Part shown: in pieces, positions 32,717 through 41,782 of the stretch
How positions within the stretch are numbered: position 1 is the stretch's first letter
Layout of the letters: each line of letters begins with the position of its first letter
From: JAEXNA01 sp050486105
GTDB lineage: Bacteria > Vulcanimicrobiota > Xenobia > Xenobiales > JADMJV01
Length of the DNA stretch: 64,000 nt
Direction: 5' to 3'
Assembly: GCA_050486105.1 (NCBI GenBank)
Contig: JBJHCR010000003.1
Location: forward strand, 5,522 to 69,521
Notes under the pieces: generated by a model
The model's input: the letters and a program-made list of their open reading frames with translations, nothing else
Databases searched by the model: none
Told to the model about the DNA's origin: nothing
Made by a program: the position numbers and the translations under genes

Positions 32717-34500
32717 AGTCCGACTTGAAAGCCCGAAGTAATCGACGAATCGGCCTGACGGTGGTCGTGCTGAGCTTGATCTACCTGAGTGTCCTTTCGA
32801 GAGTTTGGACTCTCCAAGATGGTGCTCCCGAGACCTGGTCCAGATTGGCTCGAGCTCAGCAGATCCAAAACACTCATCAGCCGCCGCGCCGGGGGCGCAT
32901 ATTGGATCGCGAAGGCCGGGTCTTGGTCGACCACAGACCGATCTTTATCTTGCGCTTGGTGGAGGAACTCGACCTATCCGGACAGTTCCTATCCGAGCTT
33001 GAGCGGGTCCTCGGTCTTGATTCGGTTCGGAACTTGCTGGCCCAGGGACGAGTCCGGATTCCCCATGACCGGCTGGCAGCGGTATCCGAAGTGACCAGTT
33101 TGCACCCCGGATTGGTGCTCAGTGAAGCTTCGGCCCGGTCCTATCCTCACGGCAATCTGGCCGGACACGTCCTCGGTTATGTGCAAGACTCGACCCCGTC
33201 TGCTGGAGGTGGGCGAGGCGTTCGAGGAGTCGAGGGATTAGAGGCCCAGTACGACGAGGTATTGTCGGGTGTTCCGGGTCTCCGAGAGGTCTTGGTCTCC
33301 GCTCAGGGGCTCCCTTTAGGCTTATTGTCCGCAACTCAGTCTCGCGAAGGGCGAGATATTCATCTGGCCCTAGACCTCAAGATTCAAAAGCGCACAGAGC
33401 AGGCCCTAAGCAAGGCCTCCGACCGGCTGAGAGGGAAGCGAGATCGACGACCGGAGGCCCCCAGCGTCGCTCTGGCGATGGAGATACCGAGCGGAGAAAT
33501 CTTGGCCATGGCCAGTCGTCCGAGCTATTCTCCAACGCTCTTCCTGGCGAGCGACGCCAAGCTCGGTGAGCTCCTGAACGACCCGACAGCTCCTCTGATC
33601 AACCGAGCCATCGCCGGCTTGTATCCGGCAGCTTCCACCTTCAAACTGGTGACTGCCCTGTCCGTGCTGGAAGCAAAACCCGAATGGGCGGCCGAGGGCT
33701 TTCATTGCAGCGGAAGCCAGACTATAGGTGAAACCGTCTTTCATTGCTTCGTCACCACGGGGCATGGGGCCTTGACCTTCGAAGAGGCTTTGGCTTATTC
33801 ATGCGATACGGTATTCTATGACCTGGCTGTGCGCCTGGGACCCGAGCGTCTACTCAGTGGAGCTCAAGCCTTGGGATTCGGACAACCAACGGGCCTGGAC
33901 CTCCCTGGAGAGCTGCCTGGCCTGCTGCCTACTCCAGCCTGGATAGAAAGAGAGTTTGAGAGACCCTGGTACGATGGAGACTCGGCCAATTTGGGGGTCG
34001 GCCAAGGCTATCTCCTGGTAACTCCCATTCAACTGGCAGTCGGAGTCGCTCGTCTGCTCTGCGATCGACCACTTCAGCCCCGTCTACTGAAACAATCACA
34101 GGATCACGCTGTTCAACCCGTTTCCCTGAGACCTTCGCTCCGCAGGATCTGGAACGGTGCTCGGGGTGCCGTACTTTATGGAACCTCCACTGGTGTCGAT
34201 TTGCCGGGTCTGGAGGTTTCAGGAAAGACAGGTACTGCGGAGGCGCCCACCACTGAGGATAACCCCGAGGGACTGAACCACGTTTGGTTCGTCGGCTGGG
34301 CTCCTGCTGAGGCTCCTGAAGTGGTTGCCCTAGCCTTTTTTGAGGGTTCGGGGGGCTATGGTGGAGAGGTCGCGGTGCCGGTGGTGGCAGAGATTTTGGA
34401 CGCTTGGATGGAAGAGAGAAAACCAGGGGTTTCGCTAGAAGAGGTGAGTTTCAGAATTGTGGAACCCTGGAAGAAGGATTCTGGGCCGCTGGTTCGGTAG
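32710..34500 (+). CDS. mrdA: Penicillin-binding protein 2 (elongation transpeptidase)
   Basis: 596 residues from GTG 32710, with GGAGG 6 bases upstream; a TTG at 32698 is alternative. Single TM near the N-terminus (LTVVVLSLIYLSVLSRVW), then dimerisation domain, then the transpeptidase core with STFK (Ser309 nucleophile), SCD (364-366, the SxN position; PBP2s usually have SSD) and KTG (506-508). It cross-links peptidoglycan during rod elongation with RodA, MreC and MreD. No rodA is seen in this window. It overlaps mreD by 7 bp. Confidence 0.93.
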   Translation: MLESDLKARSNRRIGLTVVVLSLIYLSVLSRVWTLQDGAPETWSRLARAQQIQNTHQPPRRGRILDREGRVLVDHRPIFILRLVEELDLSGQFLSELERVLGLDSVRNLLAQGRVRIPHDRLAAVSEVTSLHPGLVLSEASARSYPHGNLAGHVLGYVQDSTPSAGGGRGVRGVEGLEAQYDEVLSGVPGLREVLVSAQGLPLGLLSATQSREGRDIHLALDLKIQKRTEQALSKASDRLRGKRDRRPEAPSVALAMEIPSGEILAMASRPSYSPTLFLASDAKLGELLNDPTAPLINRAIAGLYPAASTFKLVTALSVLEAKPEWAAEGFHCSGSQTIGETVFHCFVTTGHGALTFEEALAYSCDTVFYDLAVRLGPERLLSGAQALGFGQPTGLDLPGELPGLLPTPAWIEREFERPWYDGDSANLGVGQGYLLVTPIQLAVGVARLLCDRPLQPRLLKQSQDHAVQPVSLRPSLRRIWNGARGAVLYGTSTGVDLPGLEVSGKTGTAEAPTTEDNPEGLNHVWFVGWAPAEAPEVVALAFFEGSGGYGGEVAVPVVAEILDAWMEERKPGVSLEEVSFRIVEPWKKDSGPLVR

Positions 34501-34562
34501 TTGGCAGCAGTCTACATCGGCAAACGGGCCCAGTCAAAAAAATGGCGAGGAAGAGGTAAGGG

Positions 34563-35882
34563 ATGGAAGAAGAATTAGTAGGTGCGTCCAGTGGAGAGAG
34601 CAAAGACCACTCGGTGAAGTCGGTAGAACCGAGTCTTGAGCCGAGCCTTGAGCCCTTGCCCCCCACGGCATCCTCTCCATCTCTGCCGACCAAGCCTGCC
34701 CCTGCCAGAGGGAGGGCTGCCCAGAGCGGCGCTTCTGTTTCCGCCAAGCCCCCTGCTGCTCCAGCAGGAGGTGCGGCTCCCAAATCCGTACCGACTCCAT
34801 CTCCGGACACCCGCCATCAACTCGAGCATTTCGCTGGAATCAAGGTGATCGGAGTCGGTGGTGCCGGGTGTAACGCGGTGAGCCGAATGATCCAAGAAGG
34901 GCTCGGAGGGGTTGAGTTCATTGCTATCAACACCGATGCTCAGGCCCTTTTCCTCTGTGACGCCGACCAGAGAATCCACATTGGTTCCCAAGTGACTAGG
35001 GGTCTAGGCGCAGGCTCCGCACCTGAGATTGGGCGCAAAGCGGTCGAAGAGAACGCCGATGAAGTACTCAAGGCCCTGGACGGGGCAGACATGGTTTTTA
35101 TCACTGCTGGGATGGGTGGAGGTACCGGGACCGGAGCCTCCCCGGTCGTGGCGGAGTTAGCCAGGCAAGCTGGAGCTCTGACCGTTGCGGTGGTTACGAA
35201 ACCGTTTTCCTTTGAAGGTCAACGCAGAATGCAAATGGCAGAGCAAGGTATCGCTGAGTTGAAGAATAAGGTCGACACGATCATTACTATTCCTAACGAT
35301 CGCTTGCTCAAGATCGTCAGCGAGAAAGAAAACATTTCCGAGGCGTTCCGTTTGGCCGACGATGTTCTGAGAAACGGTGTTCAGGGCATCTCTGAGATCA
35401 TCACCGTGCCAGGGCGCATCAACGTCGACTTCGCAGACGTGCAAACCATTATGGCCGACGCCGGCTCGGCGCTCTTGGGTATCGGTATCGCCTCAGGTGA
35501 AAACCGTGCGGTGGAAGCTGCCAGGGCGGCGATTTCATCACCTCTGCTCGAAGCTTCCATCGATGGAGCCACCGGAGTCCTCTTCAATATCACTGGTGGC
35601 AAAGACATGACACTCATCGAGTTGCACGAAGCTGCCAGAATCATTTCCGAAGCGGTGGACCCCGAGGCCCAGATCATTTTCGGTTCGGTCCAGGATGACC
35701 GCATGGAAGGCGAAATTCGGATTACCGTGGTGGCCACTGGTTTCCAACAGGCAAGCCCATCTCCCATCGACGAAGAGGAAAGCGGTTTTAGCCTGGGGGC
35801 TCTGAAAGAAGAGATTACTTTTGGGAGCGCCCTCAAGGATATTGAACTGGAANNNNNNNNNNGAAACATGGACGCATCGTGA
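34563..35882 (+). CDS. ftsZ: Cell division GTPase FtsZ with long N-terminal extension; C-terminus in assembly gap
   Basis: The tubulin-like GTPase core starts near residue 90 (IKVIGVGGAGCNAV) and has the signature GGGTGTG (about 186-192), GRINVDFADV (T7-like loop with its Asp) and the HEAARI/IIFGSV C-terminal domain. The N-terminal ~85 residues are an unusual Pro/Ala/Ser-rich tail. The end is uncertain: 10 Ns at 35853-35862 hide the last part, and the short reading after them (NMDAS) may not be in the true frame. The conserved C-terminal peptide that binds FtsA/ZipA-like partners is not visible. Confidence 0.93.
   Translation: MEEELVGASSGESKDHSVKSVEPSLEPSLEPLPPTASSPSLPTKPAPARGRAAQSGASVSAKPPAAPAGGAAPKSVPTPSPDTRHQLEHFAGIKVIGVGGAGCNAVSRMIQEGLGGVEFIAINTDAQALFLCDADQRIHIGSQVTRGLGAGSAPEIGRKAVEENADEVLKALDGADMVFITAGMGGGTGTGASPVVAELARQAGALTVAVVTKPFSFEGQRRMQMAEQGIAELKNKVDTIITIPNDRLLKIVSEKENISEAFRLADDVLRNGVQGISEIITVPGRINVDFADVQTIMADAGSALLGIGIASGENRAVEAARAAISSPLLEASIDGATGVLFNITGGKDMTLIELHEAARIISEAVDPEAQIIFGSVQDDRMEGEIRITVVATGFQQASPSPIDEEESGFSLGALKEEITFGSALKDIELEXXXXNMDAS
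35853..35862. other. Assembly gap (10 N) near the end of ftsZ
   Basis: Ten Ns of unknown true length, at the position of the FtsZ C-terminal tail. Confidence 0.97.
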
Positions 35883-37576
35883 GTTCTAAAGAGGAGGCTG
35901 CCAGCCCCCTTTTTTCCTTAAATCAGTGCGCCTCCCAAGCCCTTTTTGAGCAAGCTAGTCTCATGGAGTTGAAGGGCGAAAGCTTCTTCAAGAGCAGGGC
36001 CTACCATAAAGCAGCCCAGGTGCTCAATGAACTCGCTCAGCCTTACGACCAAATCTTGAGCGCAGGTTCGCTCACCGACCTTCCAGGGATTGGTAAAGCC
36101 ATTTCTGAGAACCTTCAGAGTTTCTTAGAGCACAGAACTTGGAAAGACCTTGACGAGCTTCGAGGCGAGATTCCTTCCAGTCTGATAGAGGTGAATCGGG
36201 TCCCGGGCCTGGGAGCCAAGAAATGCCTGCAGTTGTACCGTGACCTTGGGGTGAGAGACCTTCTGACTTTGCGGGATGCTCTCGCCGACGGCCGCGTGGC
36301 GTCTCTCAAAGGCTTCACTGAGAAGTCCAGCGCCAAGCTCTCGTCCGAGGTCGAGCGGCTCTTGCGAACTCCCAGGGACTTTCGCAAGGACAGCTTGGAG
36401 GAATGGGGGCAAGCCTTAGTCTCGGCGCTCGAATCCCGGTGCACCGAGTGCCATTTGGTGGGGGCCGTTCGTCGCAAAGAGCCCCGAGCAGAGAGGCTGG
36501 AGGTTTTGCTGGTCGGAGAAGACCTCAACGAACTCAAGCAGGAATTGGTTTCGCGGTTGAAGGCCACTGACCTTGAGTTTCGCGAGAGCTCAGAGCCTTA
36601 TACCGTTGTCCATCCCTCAGGCTGTCCTGTCTTTTTTTCCCTTTCAACCGTTTCCTCGAGAGGCCGTTGGCTGTTGGAGACGACAGGTCCAGACGAGTAT
36701 CTCGATTTTCTCAGGGCCTCGAGCAATGAAGACTTTCACCAGGGTCAGGGGAGCGAAGAAGAAGTTCTCAAGAGTCTTGGACTACCGTGGCTACTCCCGG
36801 AGGTCAGGCATCAACAGAGTGTGTGGACTGAGATGCCCAAGGAAGTGTTGTCCTTGGAGGCTATTGGAGGGAATCTTCACGCTCACACTACGGCCTCGGA
36901 TGGTCAGAACACTTTGGAAGAGATGGTGGCTGAAGCGGTCAGAAGAGGTCACCGATTTTTCGGAGTTACGGACCATTCTCGTTCGCTCACCGTAGCCGGA
37001 GGATTGAGCATTGAGGCTCTGATGAGGCAAGTCGAGGATGTCCGGATGCTGCAACAGAGTCGTCCAGAGATCACTATCTTGGCGGCCAACGAATGCGATA
37101 TCCTCGAGGATGGAACTCTGGATTATCCTGATGAGATCTTGCAGCAATTAGACTATGCAGTGGCCGCTGTGCATTCCCATTTTTCCCTTGAACCAGACAA
37201 AATGACGGAGCGCATCTGCCGTGCTGTCAAGCACCCGAAAGTCAAGATTCTGGCTCACCCCACCGGTCGAGTCATCACCCGTAGACCTGGTTATCAGGCA
37301 GATTGGCAGAGAGTTTTTCAAGCCTGTGCTGACCAGGGAGTGGCTGTAGAGATCAATGCCAGCCCTTGGAGGTTGGACCTCAGTGAAGACTTGCTGAGGC
37401 AAGCCATTGAATGCGGTTGCCCTATTGCGATCAACACTGATGCTCATTCTGTGGCTGAATTTGAGGTGCTCACTCACGGAGTGGATATGGGCAGAAGAGC
37501 TTTGCTGCCAACTGAGGTTGTCATAAATACATGGGCCACTGACCGGCTCTGTTCCTGGCTGCGAGGTGAAGGTTGA
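35879..37576 (+). CDS. polX: PolX-family protein: helix-hairpin-helix, degenerate polymerase palm, intact PHP domain
   Basis: 565 residues from GTG 35879. Order: N-terminal HhH-type region (FKSRAYHKAAQVL, LPGIGKAISENL, VPGLGAKKCL), a family-X polymerase palm, and a C-terminal PHP phosphoesterase domain with NLHAHTTASDG, GVTDHS, ANECDIL, VHSHF, LAHPTGR and NTDAHS. The palm no longer carries the metal-binding Asp pair: where PolX has GSxRRxxExxGDID, this protein has GAVRRKEPRAERLEVLL. The PHP ligands look complete. So it probably keeps nuclease/phosphoesterase but not gap-filling polymerase activity. It abuts ftsZ, so the start and ftsZ stop overlap if the gap is nearly correct. Confidence 0.85.
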   Translation: MSSKEEAASPLFSLNQCASQALFEQASLMELKGESFFKSRAYHKAAQVLNELAQPYDQILSAGSLTDLPGIGKAISENLQSFLEHRTWKDLDELRGEIPSSLIEVNRVPGLGAKKCLQLYRDLGVRDLLTLRDALADGRVASLKGFTEKSSAKLSSEVERLLRTPRDFRKDSLEEWGQALVSALESRCTECHLVGAVRRKEPRAERLEVLLVGEDLNELKQELVSRLKATDLEFRESSEPYTVVHPSGCPVFFSLSTVSSRGRWLLETTGPDEYLDFLRASSNEDFHQGQGSEEEVLKSLGLPWLLPEVRHQQSVWTEMPKEVLSLEAIGGNLHAHTTASDGQNTLEEMVAEAVRRGHRFFGVTDHSRSLTVAGGLSIEALMRQVEDVRMLQQSRPEITILAANECDILEDGTLDYPDEILQQLDYAVAAVHSHFSLEPDKMTERICRAVKHPKVKILAHPTGRVITRRPGYQADWQRVFQACADQGVAVEINASPWRLDLSEDLLRQAIECGCPIAINTDAHSVAEFEVLTHGVDMGRRALLPTEVVINTWATDRLCSWLRGEG

Positions 37577-37579
37577 CCC

Positions 37580-38809
37580 GTGATTGCCAGCCTCGCTTTT
37601 AGGAACGTCCTCCGTAACAAGGAGAGAAGCCTGCTCACTCTGGTGGGAGTTGTCTTGGCTATCGGCTCTTTCGTGGCACTGGTTTCTTTGGCCACTGGCT
37701 TCACTTCTCGGGTAGAGAGAGAGTTGGGAAGTCGAGAAGTCCATCTTTATGTCACTGGGAGCCGCTCGTCGATGCTTCCTACCAGTCCCTTGTCGGTCGG
37801 AGGTGGAGCCAGTTTATTGCTCCCCATAGAACTTCGAGAGATCCTTGAATCAGTGGATGGGGTAAGGTCCGTGACACCGGTGATCAGAACAGCCTACGAT
37901 GCTCCGAGATCGGTCATCCCAGTCTTGGCCTTGCCTCTGAGTGATGCTTCAATCGTCTTTAAGGGAGCTCAGTTGCCGAATGTCGCATTTCCCGAGGACC
38001 AGGCTGGCTCGGATCCTGAACTGACCAAAACTGAATGGGGCTTATGGGTCGGCCGTGGACTGCGTCGAGATGTGGAGGAAGCCCTCTTGGGTGGAGTGCT
38101 CCTCATTGACGAAGTACGATTCACAGTGGCCGGACAAATGGGCAATGCAGGTTTCCTAGATTTCATGCTGTTGGCTCCTCTGGAAGCTTTTCAAAGCCAG
38201 CGCGAAAGGCGTGGGGTTCACGAGTTCTGGCTCACCGTGGGCAATGAAGCCCAGGCTGAACAGATCAAGAATGAGATTGAAGCACGTTTGGCTCACTATG
38301 TGCAATCCACCGAGGATGATGGGCTAAGGACTGCGGCTCAAGGTGCTCGGGTGCTGACTCGCCGGCAGTATCAGAGTGCTGCCAAGGACTACTTGAAATA
38401 CGGGTGGCTACTTCAAGTAGCGGTTTCTATGGTGGGGGTGCTGATCGCTGTAACCGCCAGCATGAACACCATGCTTATGTCCACCTACGAACGTCTAGGG
38501 GAGTACGCCACCCTCAGAGCTTTCGGAGCTTCCCGTCGGGTGGTTTCCTTGACCATCCTCTACGAGGCGACTTTCCTGAATGTCACAGGCGGTTTGTTGG
38601 GACTTCTCTTCGGATATTTGGCCACCGGAGTGTTAGATCGAGCCGTAGGTATCATTCTAGAGATCCCTTATCCCATGGCCGGGGTCACTCCCGCTTTGCT
38701 ACTGCAAGCCTTATGTCTGTCGTTTGCCGTTGGGTTGGCGGGTGCCATAATCCCGTGCTTCTTGGTGAGTCGACTTGACCTAGTGGCCCAGCTCAGAAAA
38801 GGGATGTGA
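37580..38809 (+). CDS. ABC transporter permease, FtsX/MacB type
   Basis: 409 residues. One TM helix near the N-terminus (LTLVGVVLAIGSFVALVSLA), an extracytoplasmic ~220-residue domain, and three C-terminal TM helices with the FtsX/MacB core ERLGEYATLRAFGASRR. This topology is shared by FtsX, LolC/E and MacB permeases, which do not usually move solutes but use ATP to drive a periplasmic process. It follows polX by 3 bp and precedes its ATPase by 3 bp. Because it sits with ftsZ it could be an FtsX-like divisome component, but FtsX usually has four TM helices with a smaller external domain, so LolC/MacB-like is equally likely. Confidence 0.82.
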   Translation: MIASLAFRNVLRNKERSLLTLVGVVLAIGSFVALVSLATGFTSRVERELGSREVHLYVTGSRSSMLPTSPLSVGGGASLLLPIELREILESVDGVRSVTPVIRTAYDAPRSVIPVLALPLSDASIVFKGAQLPNVAFPEDQAGSDPELTKTEWGLWVGRGLRRDVEEALLGGVLLIDEVRFTVAGQMGNAGFLDFMLLAPLEAFQSQRERRGVHEFWLTVGNEAQAEQIKNEIEARLAHYVQSTEDDGLRTAAQGARVLTRRQYQSAAKDYLKYGWLLQVAVSMVGVLIAVTASMNTMLMSTYERLGEYATLRAFGASRRVVSLTILYEATFLNVTGGLLGLLFGYLATGVLDRAVGIILEIPYPMAGVTPALLLQALCLSFAVGLAGAIIPCFLVSRLDLVAQLRKGM

Positions 38810-38812
38810 ACA

Positions 38813-39490
38813 GTGCAGGTTGTGCTCAAGGGAGTTCATAAGCTCTACAATAGCGGCCCCCGACCTAACAAGGTGCTAGAAGGGGTGGACCTATTAGTAC
38901 CATCAGGTCAATTCGTGGCTATCACCGGACCGTCGGGAGCGGGTAAGACATCACTACTCTACATTCTGGGCTGCCTTGATTATCCGGATTTTGGAGAAAT
39001 CTGGTTGGGAGATCGCGATGTGGCCAGGGATGGCGAGGCCTTGCGTGAGAAGATTCGACTGCGTCATTTGGGTTTCGTTTTCCAGGATTTTCGCCTCTTG
39101 CCGGCCCTTTCGGTCCTCGAGAACATCACTTTGCCAATGCAGTTGGCTGGGATGTCTCACGCAGAGTCTCGGCAGAGAGCCAGAGAACTCTTGCGTATGA
39201 TTGGAATGGAGAAAGAAAGAGACCAGTTGACGGGAACTCTTTCCGGGGGACAAAAGCAGAAAACCGCGATCGCTCGAGCCTTAGCAAACTTGCCGGAGTT
39301 GTTGTTGGCCGACGAGCCGACCGGCAATCTGGACGCGGTTTCGACTCAAGAAGTTCTGGAAGTGTTTAGGCAGATAAATGTTGGGCGGACTTTGACCACC
39401 ATAATGGTAACTCATGATCCTCAGGCGGCCAGATTTGCTGAGCGCCAGCTCATCTTGCAGAACGGAAGATTGCGAGAATGTTCGCAATGA
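38813..39490 (+). CDS. ABC transporter ATPase, LolD/MacB/FtsE type
   Basis: 225 residues from GTG 38813. Walker A GPSGAGKT, signature LSGGQKQK, Walker B LLLADEPTGN and switch His in VTHDP are all intact. It is the partner of the 37580 permease. The signature is LSGGQKQK rather than the LSGGQ(Q/R)QR commonly found. Last gene of the cell-shape run; a 282-bp gap follows with no convincing terminator. Confidence 0.9.
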   Translation: MQVVLKGVHKLYNSGPRPNKVLEGVDLLVPSGQFVAITGPSGAGKTSLLYILGCLDYPDFGEIWLGDRDVARDGEALREKIRLRHLGFVFQDFRLLPALSVLENITLPMQLAGMSHAESRQRARELLRMIGMEKERDQLTGTLSGGQKQKTAIARALANLPELLLADEPTGNLDAVSTQEVLEVFRQINVGRTLTTIMVTHDPQAARFAERQLILQNGRLRECSQ

Positions 39491-39772
39491 AGAGGCCGTG
39501 CGCCGACTCAACCCACATCACCAAACTCGCCCTTTTTCCGCCCTGGGAACTGCAAATTCTTGCAAATAGGCCCACGATGACTATGAAGTTCAAATTTGTA
39601 ATTCCCCTAACGAAAAAAAGGGCCTCGTTTAGACTCGGGGCGATTCGGCGCACAGCCTCTGACTTGTCGCAATACAGAAAGTTCTTCATTTTTTTCTAGG
39701 TTCCAGGGTTTCGGGTAAAGGGACGAGGATCCGGCTCGTTGAAGGCTCTCGTCAAGTAAGGAAGGGTTAGGG

Positions 39773-40333
39773 ATGCAGGTCTGTTTTTTCTGTGGGGCGG
39801 CGAATAGTCCGGGCAAGAAGGAATGCCATTCGTGTGGTCAGGCTTTTCCGTCTGCGGAGGGCTCCTCCGGGCCAACCGCAGCCACCGCGACGTTAGAGGC
39901 GGACTCTGGTCCTGACGGCACACCGGCAATACCACCTAAGGCCCACGATCAAGATTTCACGGCCCGGTATGATGAGTTTGCGGGTCAGGTGGAGGCTGTT
40001 CGGAATGGGAAGGTGAGTCGGGAAGGCTTTTCGGACTGGCTTAGGTCGATGCGGCTCAAGCTTGAACAGATGCGAGACGAGTATGTTATTATGGTTAAGG
40101 AATCCGGCTACTATCAAGTTCACAGCGACGAGGTCGACATGGGTATGACGGGAATGTTCGATTTTGAAGAAGCTATGGATTCCATGGAGTTATTCGCCAA
40201 CGGGGAGGCTGAACAGGGAGTCTTGGACTCTTCACTCTTGCAGATGTGGGAGGGCAACGAAAAGGTTAATGAAGCCCTCCGACTCAATCGAGCTTTTCGC
40301 GCCCAACTTGAAGAAGACTGGGGCTATATGTAG
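39773..40333 (+). CDS. Zinc-ribbon protein of unknown function
   Basis: 186 residues. An N-terminal zinc ribbon (Cys4, Cys7, Cys18, Cys21: CxxC-x10-CxxC) is followed by a Thr/Ala/Pro-rich linker and a ~120-residue helical domain rich in acidic and Met residues (FADWLRSMRLKLEQMRDE-type segments). Such ribbon-plus-helix proteins commonly pair with membrane or secretion components. It is followed 8 bp later by an ABC ATPase gene. Upstream 282 bp hold possible promoters (for example TTGCAA and TATGAA 16 bases apart around 39560) but none is convincing. Confidence 0.68.
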   Translation: MQVCFFCGAANSPGKKECHSCGQAFPSAEGSSGPTAATATLEADSGPDGTPAIPPKAHDQDFTARYDEFAGQVEAVRNGKVSREGFSDWLRSMRLKLEQMRDEYVIMVKESGYYQVHSDEVDMGMTGMFDFEEAMDSMELFANGEAEQGVLDSSLLQMWEGNEKVNEALRLNRAFRAQLEEDWGYM

Positions 40334-40341
40334 CCGCCTTT

Positions 40342-41082
40342 ATGGGCGAACCGCTCTTAGGAGTAGACTCTGTCGTATTTAGTTATCCTGGAGTCGCAGT
40401 TATCAAGGTCTTGAACTTGCTGGTTCGAGAAGGCGAGATGGTCGGATTCATTGGGGCTAATGGAAGCGGGAAGACCACGACCTTCTTGTTGGCGACCGGC
40501 TTTCTCCGGCCTGAATCGGGTAGAATATCCGTCTTTGGGGAAAATCCAAGTTTGAGTTCAGGCTGGAAGATGAAGGTGGGCGTGGTCTTGGCTCGGGCCG
40601 GTCATTATGGCCGCTTGACGGTGAAGAGAAACCTTAAGTTTTTCGCTGACCTGTACGGCGTGGAAACCGATCTGGATCGCCATCTGGCCTCCCACGGATT
40701 GCAAGAATTTGCCCAACGCCAGGTTCGGCATTTGTCAACCGGGACCAGACAAAAGCTAACCATGGCACGAGCTACGGTCCACTCTCCTCAGCTTCTTCTG
40801 TTGGATGAACCTTCCGACGGACTGGACCCCAAATCCACGGAAGAGCTCCACCTATATCTGAGAAAATTTGTTGAAGAGGGGGGCTCGGTGCTGCTCACTT
40901 CTCACCGCTTGGACGAGGTTGAGGCACTGTGCTCTCGGGTTTCCGTGCTCCACCAAGGCCGCATCGTGGTCTCGGGAGAACCTTCTGAGCTTGATCTGAA
41001 AAAAGAAGGTGGTTTAAAGCAATTGCTTAGGGACTGCTGGGCAGGAGGGGAAGAGGCTTTTGGGGTAAACCCTCAAGAGTGA
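40342..41082 (+). CDS. ABC transporter ATPase (NatA-like)
   Basis: 246 residues. Walker A GANGSGKTT, a signature written HLSTGTRQK rather than LSGGQ, Walker B LLLLDEPSDGLDPKS and the His switch LTSHRLDE. The STGxxQK signature is common in the drug/lipid/Na+ exporter branch (NatA, CcmA-like). The partner permease is the ABC-2-type gene at 41783-42822. Together they would form an exporter in the inner membrane. Confidence 0.9.
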   Translation: MGEPLLGVDSVVFSYPGVAVIKVLNLLVREGEMVGFIGANGSGKTTTFLLATGFLRPESGRISVFGENPSLSSGWKMKVGVVLARAGHYGRLTVKRNLKFFADLYGVETDLDRHLASHGLQEFAQRQVRHLSTGTRQKLTMARATVHSPQLLLLDEPSDGLDPKSTEELHLYLRKFVEEGGSVLLTSHRLDEVEALCSRVSVLHQGRIVVSGEPSELDLKKEGGLKQLLRDCWAGGEEAFGVNPQE

Positions 41083-41145
41083 CCTCTTTGGCATGTCTTT
41101 GGGTCTCTCAACGGAATCCTATTAGAAATTGTGGAGTTGTAACGT

Positions 41146-41769
41146 ATGGCAATGGTTCGGCGAGCTTTGATTGCGGTGGTAGCGGTACTCTTGGTGTTGG
41201 ATGCTGCCGCTCTCGCCATCGTTAAGTTTAGTGGGTCTGAACCTCCTTCGCGGGAAAAGGACAAGTTGGTGGTCTGGGCTGATGATCCCGACGATGTCGA
41301 GCATGTCTCCTCCTACTTTGAGTCGCAAGGGTACGAACCCATTGTCAAAGAGGCCAGCAGGAAGGCTCTGGTTGAAGCAGACTACCGTGTTGCTGTCGGG
41401 CCTCAGAAGCCTGAACTCCTAGATTCCATCGCCACCGTCTTGAAGCAGTCGGGCCACACCGAACTGAGTTACAGTAGGGACAAAACCTACCTCTACTACG
41501 GCGGATTTCACACCCAAAAGGCGGATGCCAATCGCGTAGCAGAACGGATTCGCAACCAGGAGCACATTGGATTTCAAGTCGTCCGAGGGGAGAAGGAAAT
41601 CGACAAGCCGAGCACCCGAATCATTCTGCTTGAAGTTCCCCGAAACCGTGCAGATGGACTCTATGCTTGGGCGGACAAGCTCAAGGAGGAGGGGCGAGTG
41701 GCTGAGATCGAGCGAGAGCAGCTAGAAACCGAAGACCATGAGGATGATTCTCTCGATTTGGAAGAGTAG
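41146..41769 (+). CDS. Membrane-anchored SPOR-like protein
   Basis: 207 residues. One N-terminal TM helix (ALIAVVAVLLVLDAAALAIV, about 6-25) leads to an extracytoplasmic part. Residues ~75-130 contain the pattern YRVAVGPQKPELLDSIATVL and then TYLYYGGFHTQKADANRVAE, resembling the core of a SPOR domain, which binds denuded glycan strands. A second, weaker copy may exist (RIILLEVPRNRADGLYAWAD). It lies between the ATPase and permease genes of the exporter, so it may be a third component of that complex or a cell-wall tether for it. Confidence 0.6.
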   Translation: MAMVRRALIAVVAVLLVLDAAALAIVKFSGSEPPSREKDKLVVWADDPDDVEHVSSYFESQGYEPIVKEASRKALVEADYRVAVGPQKPELLDSIATVLKQSGHTELSYSRDKTYLYYGGFHTQKADANRVAERIRNQEHIGFQVVRGEKEIDKPSTRIILLEVPRNRADGLYAWADKLKEEGRVAEIEREQLETEDHEDDSLDLEE

Positions 41770-41782
41770 CTCCCTCTAACCT

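Noticed and set aside
33799..33807. SCD instead of SxN in PBP2
   Set aside because: MrdA proteins often have SSD here; Ser and Asp are kept, so it is not a significant defect.
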